From assembly GCA_052170135.1 (NCBI GenBank), contig JBQNBC010000005.1, positions 40,769-104,768 of the forward strand: DNA of 64,000 bases, written 5' to 3'. This document shows positions 51,977 through 60,341 of the stretch, in pieces. This DNA comes from Wolinella sp052170135 (GTDB lineage: Bacteria; Campylobacterota; Campylobacteria; Campylobacterales; Helicobacteraceae). The notes below the pieces were generated by a model that was not told the origin of the DNA, made no database searches, and saw only the letters and a program-made list of their open reading frames with translations. A program made the position numbers and the translations under genes. Every line of letters starts with the position of its first letter. Positions within the stretch are counted from its first letter, which is position 1.

Positions 51977-52909
51977 TTATCTTCCAAGTAAAGCCTTTAT
52001 TCGATTTTCAATACTAGGATGCGTACTAAACGCCTCCTTTGGGTCAAATATATAAGCAGCGCGACGAGTTTTATTTGTGTCAATATCATTAAAATCATTG
52101 CTAGCATAGCTACCACTTATCTTTTGCAGCGCACGTATCATTGGACGATTGTCTCGCATGATATATGCTGCACCGCTATCTGCCATATACTCACGACTAC
52201 GACTTAAAAACATCTGCAATGCCATAGTAATAATTGGTAACACAAACTGCAACACAAGAAGAATCGTCCTTGCCATCTGCGCACCCTTTTCTCGACTATT
52301 TCCCATAAACATATACACAGCATAGTTTGCGACCAAAAGCATAATATTACCAAGCACACCAACAGCTAAAGTAAGGCGTATATCTCCATGTCTGATATGG
52401 CTAAGCTCGTGCGCAATAACCGCTTTTAACTCATCTCGATCGAGTTTCTCTATTAGTGTTGTTGTTAGTGCAATTAGCGAGTTTTCCTCACTCCAACCAC
52501 TGGCAAAAGCATTCATATATGGCGCATCCATAATGTATAACTTTGGCATAAAGTCTGTATTTGATTCCCTAATAGTCTCATCAAGAATCTTAATGAGCTC
52601 CAGCTCCCTAAAACTGAGATTCCTATCATCGCGACTTAGCTCTTTATACTCGCTCCCGCTAAGCACAATACGTTTAAAGTAGAGCATGCTACCGCCTATT
52701 GCAACAAGTGCCACAACACCCATACCAAGTGTTACAACAGGCGTGATACGGAAAAACACAAGCGCATATATCCCATCACTTAGCGTAGGGGCGTTTATCC
52801 GCACTATATCTACCAAAAGCCCAATCATTAAAAATATCGCTACATACAGCACAAGCACCATGTTTGTCTTTGCCCGATTCTTAGCAATGATCTTTTCAAA
52901 TCTATCCAC
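51977..52909 (-). CDS. htpX: membrane metalloprotease HtpX
   Basis: A 310-residue M48 protease. The zinc motif AVIAHELSHIRHGD lies near residue 160. N-terminal helices are at about 15-35 and 52-75, with another pair near 180-235 after the active site. It degrades misfolded inner-membrane proteins. The GTG start at 52909 is five bases after AGGAGG. It ends 10 bases before folE. Confidence 0.95.
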   Translation of the reverse strand: MDRFEKIIAKNRAKTNMVLVLYVAIFLMIGLLVDIVRINAPTLSDGIYALVFFRITPVVTLGMGVVALVAIGGSMLYFKRIVLSGSEYKELSRDDRNLSFRELELIKILDETIRESNTDFMPKLYIMDAPYMNAFASGWSEENSLIALTTTLIEKLDRDELKAVIAHELSHIRHGDIRLTLAVGVLGNIMLLVANYAVYMFMGNSREKGAQMARTILLVLQFVLPIITMALQMFLSRSREYMADSGAAYIMRDNRPMIRALQKISGSYASNDFNDIDTNKTRRAAYIFDPKEAFSTHPSIENRIKALLGR

Positions 52910-52918
52910 GCTAGCCTC

Positions 52919-54004
52919 CTAATCAACTCTAATATCTCTATGCGCTAATTCCTCCAAAAGCACAGTAGCATACGATCCCTTTGGCAGGTAAAAGTTTAGC
53001 TCGCCATGCGCCTCATCGTCTATGTAGCGATACTCCAAATCTTCAGGGAAAATCCACGCCAAACGGCGTGAACCTTGCTCTTTTATAAGAGAATCTACAA
53101 ATGGCATCTCAAATTCTGCTGCCACGCCACTTGCGATTCTTGCCTTTGTGCCTGAAAGTAGCCCCGCTGGGACTATATCTCGCGCTAGGAATCGTCCCTC
53201 TTCAAGCCCTAAATCCTCAATCTCAAAAATCTTACCATACGGGTAGTGATGCATCACATCGCCCGGCAAAAGCTTAAAAGGATGGTGAAAATGCTGTAGA
53301 TTCTTCACCAGTGAAGAATCTAACTGCGGGTAGATTCGCACAACTTCACTCGGACTAAAGTCGCTGACTATTTTACTAAGCTTTATCCGCTCGCTTAGCC
53401 AGTCATTAAAGAGCTTACTCTGATATGCGCTAAGAAGAAATATGGCCCTCTTTTTGTCACGGATTCTTATCTCATTGTGGACTAGTTTGCGCCCTATTTC
53501 GTGATTATCGCCACTATTTCCAAAACGCTGATAGCCAAAGTAGTTTGGCAATCCAAATCGCTCAATCTCTGCTAGTGCTTGCGTAACTTTTAGTGAGTTT
53601 AGAGGTGTTAACTTTTTTAGTCGTACGAAGAATCGATTTCCTTTTAGATGTCCGATTCTTAGCTTATTGTCATGATGTACACGCTCGAGAATCTTAATAT
53701 CATCATGAAAAAAACTATCCACCCTATCGCCGAGCCTCGCAGGAATCGAAACATGCTGTATCGTCATGGCATGCTTATCTTTTAGACCAGCATAGCCTAT
53801 TTCTCTACTCTTTATTCCCATGTGACTTGAGAGGATTTCTAGCAGCTCAAATGTGCTTAAATTCTTCTTTCTCACTTTTAAAATCAGATGCTCTCCTGCA
53901 CCACTAAACGGGTAAAGAGGCACCTCCTCGACTACAAAGTCGCGAGGCGTAGGAACGAAGTGAAACTCGATTGGCGAGTGGTTTAGATATGGGGTTCTTT
54001 GCAT
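52919..54004 (-). CDS. truD: tRNA pseudouridine-13 synthase
   Basis: A 361-residue TruD. The catalytic Asp is in GYAGLKDKHAMT (about residue 78). FFVRLKKL, PNYFGYQRFGNSG and LLSAYQSKLFNDWLS are also characteristic. It heads a truD-htpX-folE group on the minus strand. Confidence 0.95.
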   Translation of the reverse strand: MQRTPYLNHSPIEFHFVPTPRDFVVEEVPLYPFSGAGEHLILKVRKKNLSTFELLEILSSHMGIKSREIGYAGLKDKHAMTIQHVSIPARLGDRVDSFFHDDIKILERVHHDNKLRIGHLKGNRFFVRLKKLTPLNSLKVTQALAEIERFGLPNYFGYQRFGNSGDNHEIGRKLVHNEIRIRDKKRAIFLLSAYQSKLFNDWLSERIKLSKIVSDFSPSEVVRIYPQLDSSLVKNLQHFHHPFKLLPGDVMHHYPYGKIFEIEDLGLEEGRFLARDIVPAGLLSGTKARIASGVAAEFEMPFVDSLIKEQGSRRLAWIFPEDLEYRYIDDEAHGELNFYLPKGSYATVLLEELAHRDIRVD

Positions 54005-54138
54005 TGCTAAAGATTCCTAGCTTGATATTTTCGTGATTATATCAAGCACGAGATTTCACGTAGATTATCAATGAAAAACTAGAGAGAAGCTAAGGCTTTT
54101 AGTATAGATTCTCATGGATAAAGAAATGCGATTTGCAA

Positions 54139-54160
54139 GATTCTTATAGGTTAGAGAATC
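54139..54160. terminator. inverted GATTCT/AGAATC pair between arsA-like gene and truD
   Basis: GATTCT (54139-54144) and AGAATC (54155-54160) can pair across a 10-base loop, 21 bases past the end of the ArsA-like gene. The stem is short and has no T-tract, so termination is only possible. The rest of the 176-base gap shows nothing recognisable. Confidence 0.3.
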
Positions 54161-54180
54161 ACACAAGCCGCAATCTGCCT

Positions 54181-55113
54181 CTATAGCACTATCTCACGCA
54201 AATCATTAACAATAAGCTCTAGACTCCCTAACCCCAAAATATCATCTGGCTTTAGCCATATTTTCCAGATATTTTCACGTGAAAAAACCTCATCAATCTC
54301 TCGCAAATAGCGCTCTTGGCTCTCATATCTCTTGGCAAAAAATAGATCTAAAGAGCGCGGGAGAATCTTATTTATTATTAATGCGTATGGCTTTATATTC
54401 TCCTTGCGTAGCGATTCTATTGCACGCCGTGTCTCCTCAATGGCAAGATGTTCTGGATTTAGAACAAAGATAATCCCGCATGCTTGTGGATCTTTAAGGC
54501 GATTATTAAACGCACTATATCGCAAGTATCGCTCCTCAAGACGCATAGAGATATTACTCGAAGAATCGCTAATATGCCCGAGTATATTCTCTATTTTATT
54601 CCCCCTCTCCTGCTGACTAAGGAGAGTCTTGCTCCACTCTTTGAGCGTCTTTGGTAGTGTAAAAAGTCGTAGCGTATGCCCAGTAGGCGCAGTATCTACA
54701 ACTATCCTCTCCCAAGAAGAATCGACATCAACAATAATACGTATAAGCCTATCAAAGAGCGCGGATTCTTGAGCTACACCGCTTTGCGCTACCGATTTAT
54801 AGTAATTATCAAGCATAGTATATGAGCTAGCCGATACAAATCGCTTCGTATCCGTGGCTACCTCGTCAATATAGCGACAAATCTCTTTTTGCGGATCGAT
54901 CTCAAGTGCATATAGATTCTTAACAAGCTCGCGAGGCTCATTGCCTATTGATGTATCGAAAATATCACTGAGATTGTGCGCTGGATCTGTCGAGATAAGC
55001 AGTGTCTTTGCACCATTTTGTGCTGAAAGAGAGGCTAGAGAGCTGGAGAGAGTGGTTTTACCCACACCCCCTTTGCCCCCAACAAAAAGTAATTTAGGGA
55101 GATTAAGAGACAT
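54181..55113 (-). CDS. ArsA/Get3-family ATPase
   Basis: A 310-residue single-domain ATPase of the ArsA/Get3 family, about half of duplicated ArsA. The deviant Walker A GGKGGVGKTT is at 12-21, switch I TDPAHNLSDIF near 43, and the DTAPTGHTLRLF signature near 140. The metalloid-binding cysteines of ArsA and the CxxC of Get3 are absent. There is no arsB, arsC or arsR nearby. It is 10 bases downstream of a CxCC-tailed small protein that itself follows cstA. Role unknown; not likely arsenite export. Confidence 0.85.
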   Translation of the reverse strand: MSLNLPKLLFVGGKGGVGKTTLSSSLASLSAQNGAKTLLISTDPAHNLSDIFDTSIGNEPRELVKNLYALEIDPQKEICRYIDEVATDTKRFVSASSYTMLDNYYKSVAQSGVAQESALFDRLIRIIVDVDSSWERIVVDTAPTGHTLRLFTLPKTLKEWSKTLLSQQERGNKIENILGHISDSSSNISMRLEERYLRYSAFNNRLKDPQACGIIFVLNPEHLAIEETRRAIESLRKENIKPYALIINKILPRSLDLFFAKRYESQERYLREIDEVFSRENIWKIWLKPDDILGLGSLELIVNDLREIVL

Positions 55114-55122
55114 GTGGGACCT

Positions 55123-55404
55123 TTAACAGCATGCACAGGGAAAATTCTCAAAAGGGGACTCGTTAAAGCCAACCCTTTTATGCCACGCATGGAATTTAGG
55201 CATGAGCTCTGGTAAAAGCTCAAGTGTGTAGAGTTCGTAAGGATTTGGAATCCCCATCATCTCTGAAAAAGTAATAATCATAAAAAAGTCATCAATTTCA
55301 CGCTGACTCTTTGCAAGCACGCCCCGATAACTCGAGGCGTAATACTCTTCCAAACCCTTGGATAAGGCGACAAATTTACTTACTAGTTTCACTAGATTTT
55401 TCAC
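55123..55404 (-). CDS. small CxCC-tailed protein ('cory-CC-star'-like)
   Basis: A protein of about 93 residues with a conserved-looking core, SQREIDDFFMIITFSEMMGIPNPYELYTLELLPE, and an ending FENFPCACC just before the stop. It resembles the small family of proteins ending in Cys-Cys that occur beside ArsA-type ATPases. The frame overlaps the cstA 3' end; the start is uncertain (GTG at 55404 or 55392; no clear ribosome site). Position directly after cstA and a CC tail also recall YbdD/YjiX, the small partners of CstA/BtsT, although the sequence itself differs. Confidence 0.7.
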   Translation of the reverse strand: MKNLVKLVSKFVALSKGLEEYYASSYRGVLAKSQREIDDFFMIITFSEMMGIPNPYELYTLELLPELMPKFHAWHKRVGFNESPFENFPCACC

Positions 55405-57076
55405 GCAATATTTTTGCAATAGTCGAGAAAGCCGATAATACGACCATGATTGTTACAGCAATTACAATTAAGTTAATTACAAATAGCAGCCAGTTTCCTG
55501 CATTAAAGTAGTCGACAAGCTTTACCATTGCCGCCCAAAATGACATACTAAGCACAAAGCTCATTGGCACAAGCGTAACGAGAGAGCCACCAAAACGTCT
55601 ACTTTTAACAAGAATCACAGAGATAGTCAAAAGCGTCAAAGATGCTAGTAGTTGGTTTGTCGCGCCAAACAATGGCCAAATCGCAACTTCATTCTTACCA
55701 CCAGCTCCAACACCATTAATTGCAAGCAAAAACGAAAGCGCTACAGCTACGATGGTTGCCATACCCTTGCCACGCAAAACAGGAATCTTGTAGATTTCGC
55801 CCCATTCCTGCACGATATATCGCTGAAGACGGATACCAGCATCCATAGTAGTCGCTGCAAAGAGAATTAGCATAAGCGAAAGAAGCGTCTGAGACGCCTC
55901 ATAAGGCAGTCCGATTCCTTGATTCATGATTGCACCACCACCATTTGCAAAGTTAGCCGCACCACCTTTGTAAAGACTTGCCCATGTATCAGGGTTTAAT
56001 CCTGCATTACCAGCTAATAGACCTACACCAGCTACACAAGCAATGATAGTAGCAAGCGCTAGTGAGCCCTCACCTACAGCACCAAGATAACCGACAAACC
56101 TAACATCTGTCTCTTTATTAATCTGCTTTGATGTCGTACCGCTTGATACAATCCCATGGAATCCGCTAATCGCGCCACAAGCAATAGTAACAAATAGAAT
56201 CGGAATAATCATGTGCCAACCGCCAGCTTTTACTGATGGGATCACTTCTGGAGCAACTATCGTAGGACTTACTACAAGCACAGAGACATAAAGTAATGCA
56301 AGCCCAACAAATAGCTGAATTCCATTTACATAGTCACGTGGTTGCAAAAGCATCCAAACAGGCAACACAGATGCGATTCCAGCATATATAAACAGAATAA
56401 CAATCCACTGTCTAAAAGCATCTAGCCCCATAAAACTCTCAGGCAGATGCACTGGCATCCACACACCCACTGGCACAAGTAGATAAAGTAGCACAACAGC
56501 CACAATCGTAACCCATGCTAAACTCATCTTAAAGCGATAAATCGCCTGCCCCATGATTAACGCGATAACGATTGCACCCCACGCCGGGATGATGGTTGTC
56601 GGGTGCTGAACAGATTCTTGTGCAATAATGACACCAAATGCAGCATTAACCATCAAAAGTACAAGAAAAATAACAATCATGAAAAGCTGACCGACCCTAG
56701 AACCAATCACTCTTTGACAGACTGTCCCAATTGACTTACCTTGATTCCTTACGCTCGCCCAAAGCGCGGTCATGTCGTGAATGCCTGCAAAAAACACAGT
56801 CCCTATCGTAACCCATAAAAATGCAGGTAACCATCCCCACTGCACAGCAATAGCAGGACCAACAATCGGTGCCGCACCAGCCACAGCGGTAAAGTGATGC
56901 CCCCAAAGCACAAATTTGTTTGTCGGGACATAGTCAATATCATCACGTAACTCATGAGCCGGAGTCTTAAACTCATCATCCAACTTCAAAACCTGTGCTG
57001 CGACAAACTTTGAATAGATAAACCAACCAGCAAGATACATAGCCACGCCGATTACAAGTAACCACAAAGCGCTCAT
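55376..57076 (-). CDS. cstA: carbon starvation protein CstA-family transporter (short form)
   Basis: A 566-residue polytopic protein with about 16 hydrophobic helices. N-terminal signatures include TNKFVLWGHHFTAVAGAAPIVGPAIA and GTVFFAGIHDMTALWAS. It is shorter than the roughly 700-residue CstA of E. coli and C. jejuni. CstA proteins import peptides or pyruvate. AAGGAGG lies four bases before the ATG. It leads a cstA, CxCC protein, ArsA-like ATPase operon. An AT-rich candidate promoter (TATATTATG) lies about 25 bases upstream of the ribosome site. Confidence 0.93.
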   Translation of the reverse strand: MSALWLLVIGVAMYLAGWFIYSKFVAAQVLKLDDEFKTPAHELRDDIDYVPTNKFVLWGHHFTAVAGAAPIVGPAIAVQWGWLPAFLWVTIGTVFFAGIHDMTALWASVRNQGKSIGTVCQRVIGSRVGQLFMIVIFLVLLMVNAAFGVIIAQESVQHPTTIIPAWGAIVIALIMGQAIYRFKMSLAWVTIVAVVLLYLLVPVGVWMPVHLPESFMGLDAFRQWIVILFIYAGIASVLPVWMLLQPRDYVNGIQLFVGLALLYVSVLVVSPTIVAPEVIPSVKAGGWHMIIPILFVTIACGAISGFHGIVSSGTTSKQINKETDVRFVGYLGAVGEGSLALATIIACVAGVGLLAGNAGLNPDTWASLYKGGAANFANGGGAIMNQGIGLPYEASQTLLSLMLILFAATTMDAGIRLQRYIVQEWGEIYKIPVLRGKGMATIVAVALSFLLAINGVGAGGKNEVAIWPLFGATNQLLASLTLLTISVILVKSRRFGGSLVTLVPMSFVLSMSFWAAMVKLVDYFNAGNWLLFVINLIVIAVTIMVVLSAFSTIAKILREKSSETSK

Positions 57077-57289
57077 CTCTCCTCCTTAAGACATAATATA
57101 AAGTTAAAGCTATACTACCCGATTTATTACAAATAATTAATATTCCACTCATGATACGCGACAAGAATCCTTAACATGTGTTACAAAAAAACTCATAGAA
57201 AACAAAATATCGTATAAAGGCATATATAAATTTTTTTAGATTATTATCTTTATATTTTTATAAGAAATACTAAAAAGGAGCATGCGCTA

Positions 57290-57892
57290 GTGAATTGCAA
57301 AGATTCTTATCTTGCACAAAAAGAGAACATGGAATGCGCGGATAAAATCGCCAAGGCACTGATAAGACAGTGTAAAGAGAAGCTCAATTCTCAGTGGCTA
57401 ATCTATGGCTATAACAGTGGCGAGCTTGCACTCATACTCGCGTCGTACGTAAGCTCTATTACATATATGGACACACACAAAGAGCATATATCTATGTTAC
57501 AAAATTTCACAATAGAGAAGAAACTAAACAACATAAAAACACATCATATAATAGCTGGAGATGAGATTTCAGAGGCTTTTGATGTTATCGTGGTCTCCAT
57601 GGCTATGCACCACATGCCAGATCCCCTCTCGTATGTGCGGCAATTTGAGAGCGCACTCAATGAGCGAGGCACACTAGCTATTATCGAGCTAGCCAAGGAA
57701 GATGGCGGATTTCATGATTTTATGAGCACTGGAGTATTTCATCGTGGCTTCTATCATAGCGATATTAGCGAGCTACTCTCATACTGCTATTTAGATGAGA
57801 TTCTTCATGATGAGGCAGTTTTTACTTTTACAAAACATGGCAAAAAATATCCACTTACACTTACGCTTGCAGGTAGGGCGCACCATAAATGA
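57290..57892 (+). CDS. class I SAM-dependent methyltransferase
   Basis: A 200-residue methyltransferase-fold protein. The glycine motif is atypical (LIYGYNSGELALILA), followed by a DVIVVSMAMHHMPDPLSYV segment typical of motif IV/V of small-molecule methyltransferases. The GTG start is nine bases after AAGGAG. Substrate is unknown. It ends with ATGA overlapping the first possible codon of the decayed PAS-GGDEF-EAL gene, so the two were once an operon. Confidence 0.8.
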   Translation: MNCKDSYLAQKENMECADKIAKALIRQCKEKLNSQWLIYGYNSGELALILASYVSSITYMDTHKEHISMLQNFTIEKKLNNIKTHHIIAGDEISEAFDVIVVSMAMHHMPDPLSYVRQFESALNERGTLAIIELAKEDGGFHDFMSTGVFHRGFYHSDISELLSYCYLDEILHDEAVFTFTKHGKKYPLTLTLAGRAHHK

Positions 57893-59462
57893 CAGATCTG
57901 ATATCTCTTGATAATAGGAATTGACTAGGAAAATACAAAAGACACTCGATGAGAGCAATATCGTCTCTACAGCTGACACAAATAGAATCATAGTCGAAGT
58001 AAATGACAAGTTGTGCGAAATATCAGGCTTTACACGCGAGGAACCAATAGACAAACCACACAATATCATACGCCACCCAAGCACGCCAAAAGAGGTTTTT
58101 CGCGAGTCATGAAGCACTACAAAAGCTGGAAAACATGGTAGCAACTATCTCGTGCACAGCACGATCGTGCCTATTTTTCAATGAAAGATATAAAATCATA
58201 CACTACATTGGCGTGCACCACGATCTGACCCAGCTAATAGAAAAAGAGCGACTAATCCGCCCAGCATATAACAGATGAGTTAATAATAGATATGCCAAAC
58301 CACTCAAAGCTGATAGATGACATAGTAAACGTGTCCCATTTGCAACGCTTTCACTAATCAATATCGATGACTTCAAACAGATAAACGACTTCTATGAGCT
58401 TGCGATAGACGATGAGAGCTTGCAGGCATTCAACAGGCTTCTTGAACAGATTTTCGACTCTGCAAAACACAAAATCTATCGCCTTTATAGTGATGGATTT
58501 ACGATTTTAACTCTCGATTCTTCTCAATAGGAATCGCGTTTTTTGCATCTAAAAACTTCCTTATGAAGATTAAACAAGTTCCTATTGCATGCAGTATTGG
58601 CAAAATATACCTAAGTGCCGCACTGTAAGCGCCCCAGAAAAGGAGACAATAATCGGAAAAGTAAATCTAGCACTGCGCTATGCTAGAGAGGAATGTCAGA
58701 CGCATAAAGTCTACGAGCGACAATCCTGGAAAAACAGCGCCAAGAGTAGAAACTAGAGTGAGTACAAAAGATACAAGAAGCAATCCGACAAAATCAAATC
58801 ATCTCGTACTGCCAGTCAATATACGACATCAATAAACGGCGTATTTCAAAGTATGAAGCACTTGCAAGACCGATAGGCAAAGATGGAACCATCATATCAC
58901 CATGGCAATTCTTGGAGATTGCAAAGCATAGCAAACAGTATCCGCTAATCACACAAACAATGACAACACACAGCAAAAGTAGCCATGCATCATAAGGTGA
59001 GCGTCTCTGTAAATACAACTATCGAGGATTTGACAAACACAGAGGTGATAAAATGTATCGATTCTGCAATGCACGCTTATGGCTGTGCGCCATGCATTAT
59101 ATTTGAGATTACCGAAAGTGAAGAGATCAAAGAGTATGACAATGCTAGAAATTTTATTAAACTAGCCAAAGGAAAATATGGCTCAAACGTCACAATCGAT
59201 GACTTTGATAGTGACTACTCAAACTTTGAGCACTTACTTGAGCTGGATTTTTACTATCTCAAAATAGATGGCTAAATCACAACTAAACTCGAAACACATA
59301 TCCTTATTGATGATATCGTAGCATTTATACAAAAGCTAGGAATCGAGACTATAGCGGAGTTTGTCAACTCAAAAACCATCTTTGATATTATCAAAGAGAT
59401 AAAGGAGTGTATTATGCACAGGACTACTTTATTGGCACGCCTCGGATAGCTATTGCCGTGTG
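57889..59462 (+). pseudogene. decayed PAS-GGDEF-EAL cyclic-di-GMP signalling gene
   Basis: Translated fragments in changing frames spell one protein in the right order. PAS lies at about 57921-58250 (SNIVSTADTNRIIVEVNDKL, CEISGFTREE, then YIGVHHDLTQLIEKE). The GGDEF part is at 58260-58530 (LINIDDFKQINDFY; the signature is degenerate, RLYSDGFTIL). EAL is at 58801-59275 and on to about 59450 (ISKYEALARPIGKDG, PWQFLEIAKHSKQYP, VSVSVNTTIEDL, FEITESEEIKEY, IDDFDSDYSNFEHLLELDFY, YLKIDG, LGIETIAEFVNSK). At least five frameshifts or stops break it (for example TGA at 58110 and TAG at 58528). It is not functional as one protein. Confidence 0.85.
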
Positions 59463-59561
59463 ATTTCCGCATTGATGAGTGAAGCACAAAACAGTGGTAA
59501 CTAGATAAAAATAAGAGAAAGAGAGATTGGCGGGAAGATCCCGCCTGGTATTAAAGCTTGA

Positions 59562-59834
59562 TTACCATCGCCTTGGCTGAGAGTCGCGAGGTTCGCGTGG
59601 TTTCGCCTCATTGACGCGTAGATTTCTACCGAGAAACTCTTTATTATTAAGTGCTTCAATCGCTCTATCAGCTCCAGCATCTTCCATTTCAACAAAACCA
59701 AATCCCTTAGCCTTGCCAGTATCACGATCACTGATTAGCTTCACAGATACGACATCACCATACTGCGAAAAAAGTTCTCTAACATCCTGTTCAGACGCGC
59801 TATAAGCCATATTGCCTACGTAAATGCTTTTCAA
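59562..59834 (-). CDS. RRM-type RNA-binding protein
   Basis: A 90-residue protein with a single RRM. RNP2 is IYVGNM (residues 4-9) and RNP1 is KGFGFVEM (43-50); a short basic tail ends in SQPRRW. The TTG start at 59834 is seven bases after GGAG and gives the usual family N-terminus. H. pylori has a close counterpart (HP0827-like). An RNA chaperone role is likely. A long AT-rich leader region lies upstream. Confidence 0.92.
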   Translation of the reverse strand: MKSIYVGNMAYSASEQDVRELFSQYGDVVSVKLISDRDTGKAKGFGFVEMEDAGADRAIEALNNKEFLGRNLRVNEAKPREPRDSQPRRW

Positions 59835-60341
59835 AGTAAATCTCCATGTGAGAAATAAACCCGATATGGGTCAATAAATAAATAAGGTTCAGACCACGCC
59901 AAACCAAAACTAAAGCCTGTACTGCCATCAATTACTAAAGACGCTAACCGCCTTGAAAGTCAAAATCTAAAACCCCAACCCCAATACACAAAGCCTCTTT
60001 TATGTTCTAAAGCAGATAAAAAAGATAATAGGCTAGCGAAGCTTATAAATAATTTAAAATTTATATATGCTTAAGATTTAACAAGAAAATAGTGGTTAAT
60101 TTCGAAACTTATGTCACAATTCTGCGCACCTTAAAACAACAAACAAGACTAATTTAATAAAGAAGTCTCTTGCTTACAAAGACATTTCCGCGAGCATCAC
60201 TGTTTATAAAAGGTGATACCCAGATAAAGTATAGTCTAACTCCAAAGATGTCAGTTGTATGCACCATAGCAAGCAGATTCTTTCTTATATTGAGATATTC
60301 TCTGCAACGAAGAATCCTGCGCTATAGCCTGCCAATATTTC
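59835..60341. other. 507-base stretch without an intact gene
   Basis: Bases 60030-60080 are very AT-rich and probably contain the minus-strand promoter of the RRM gene (TATATAAAT). On the minus strand, ending at TGA 59962-59960, about 35 open codons finish HKRGFVYWGWGFRF, which looks like the last strand of an outer-membrane beta-barrel, but no start or longer body is seen. A 65-codon plus-strand ORF at 60170 overlaps the end of the Na/Pi gene and looks random. Confidence 0.4.

Noticed and set aside
54181..55113. Arsenite-efflux operon
   Set aside because: The ATPase has no arsenite-binding cysteines, and no arsB, arsC, arsR or acr3 is present in the surrounding genes.
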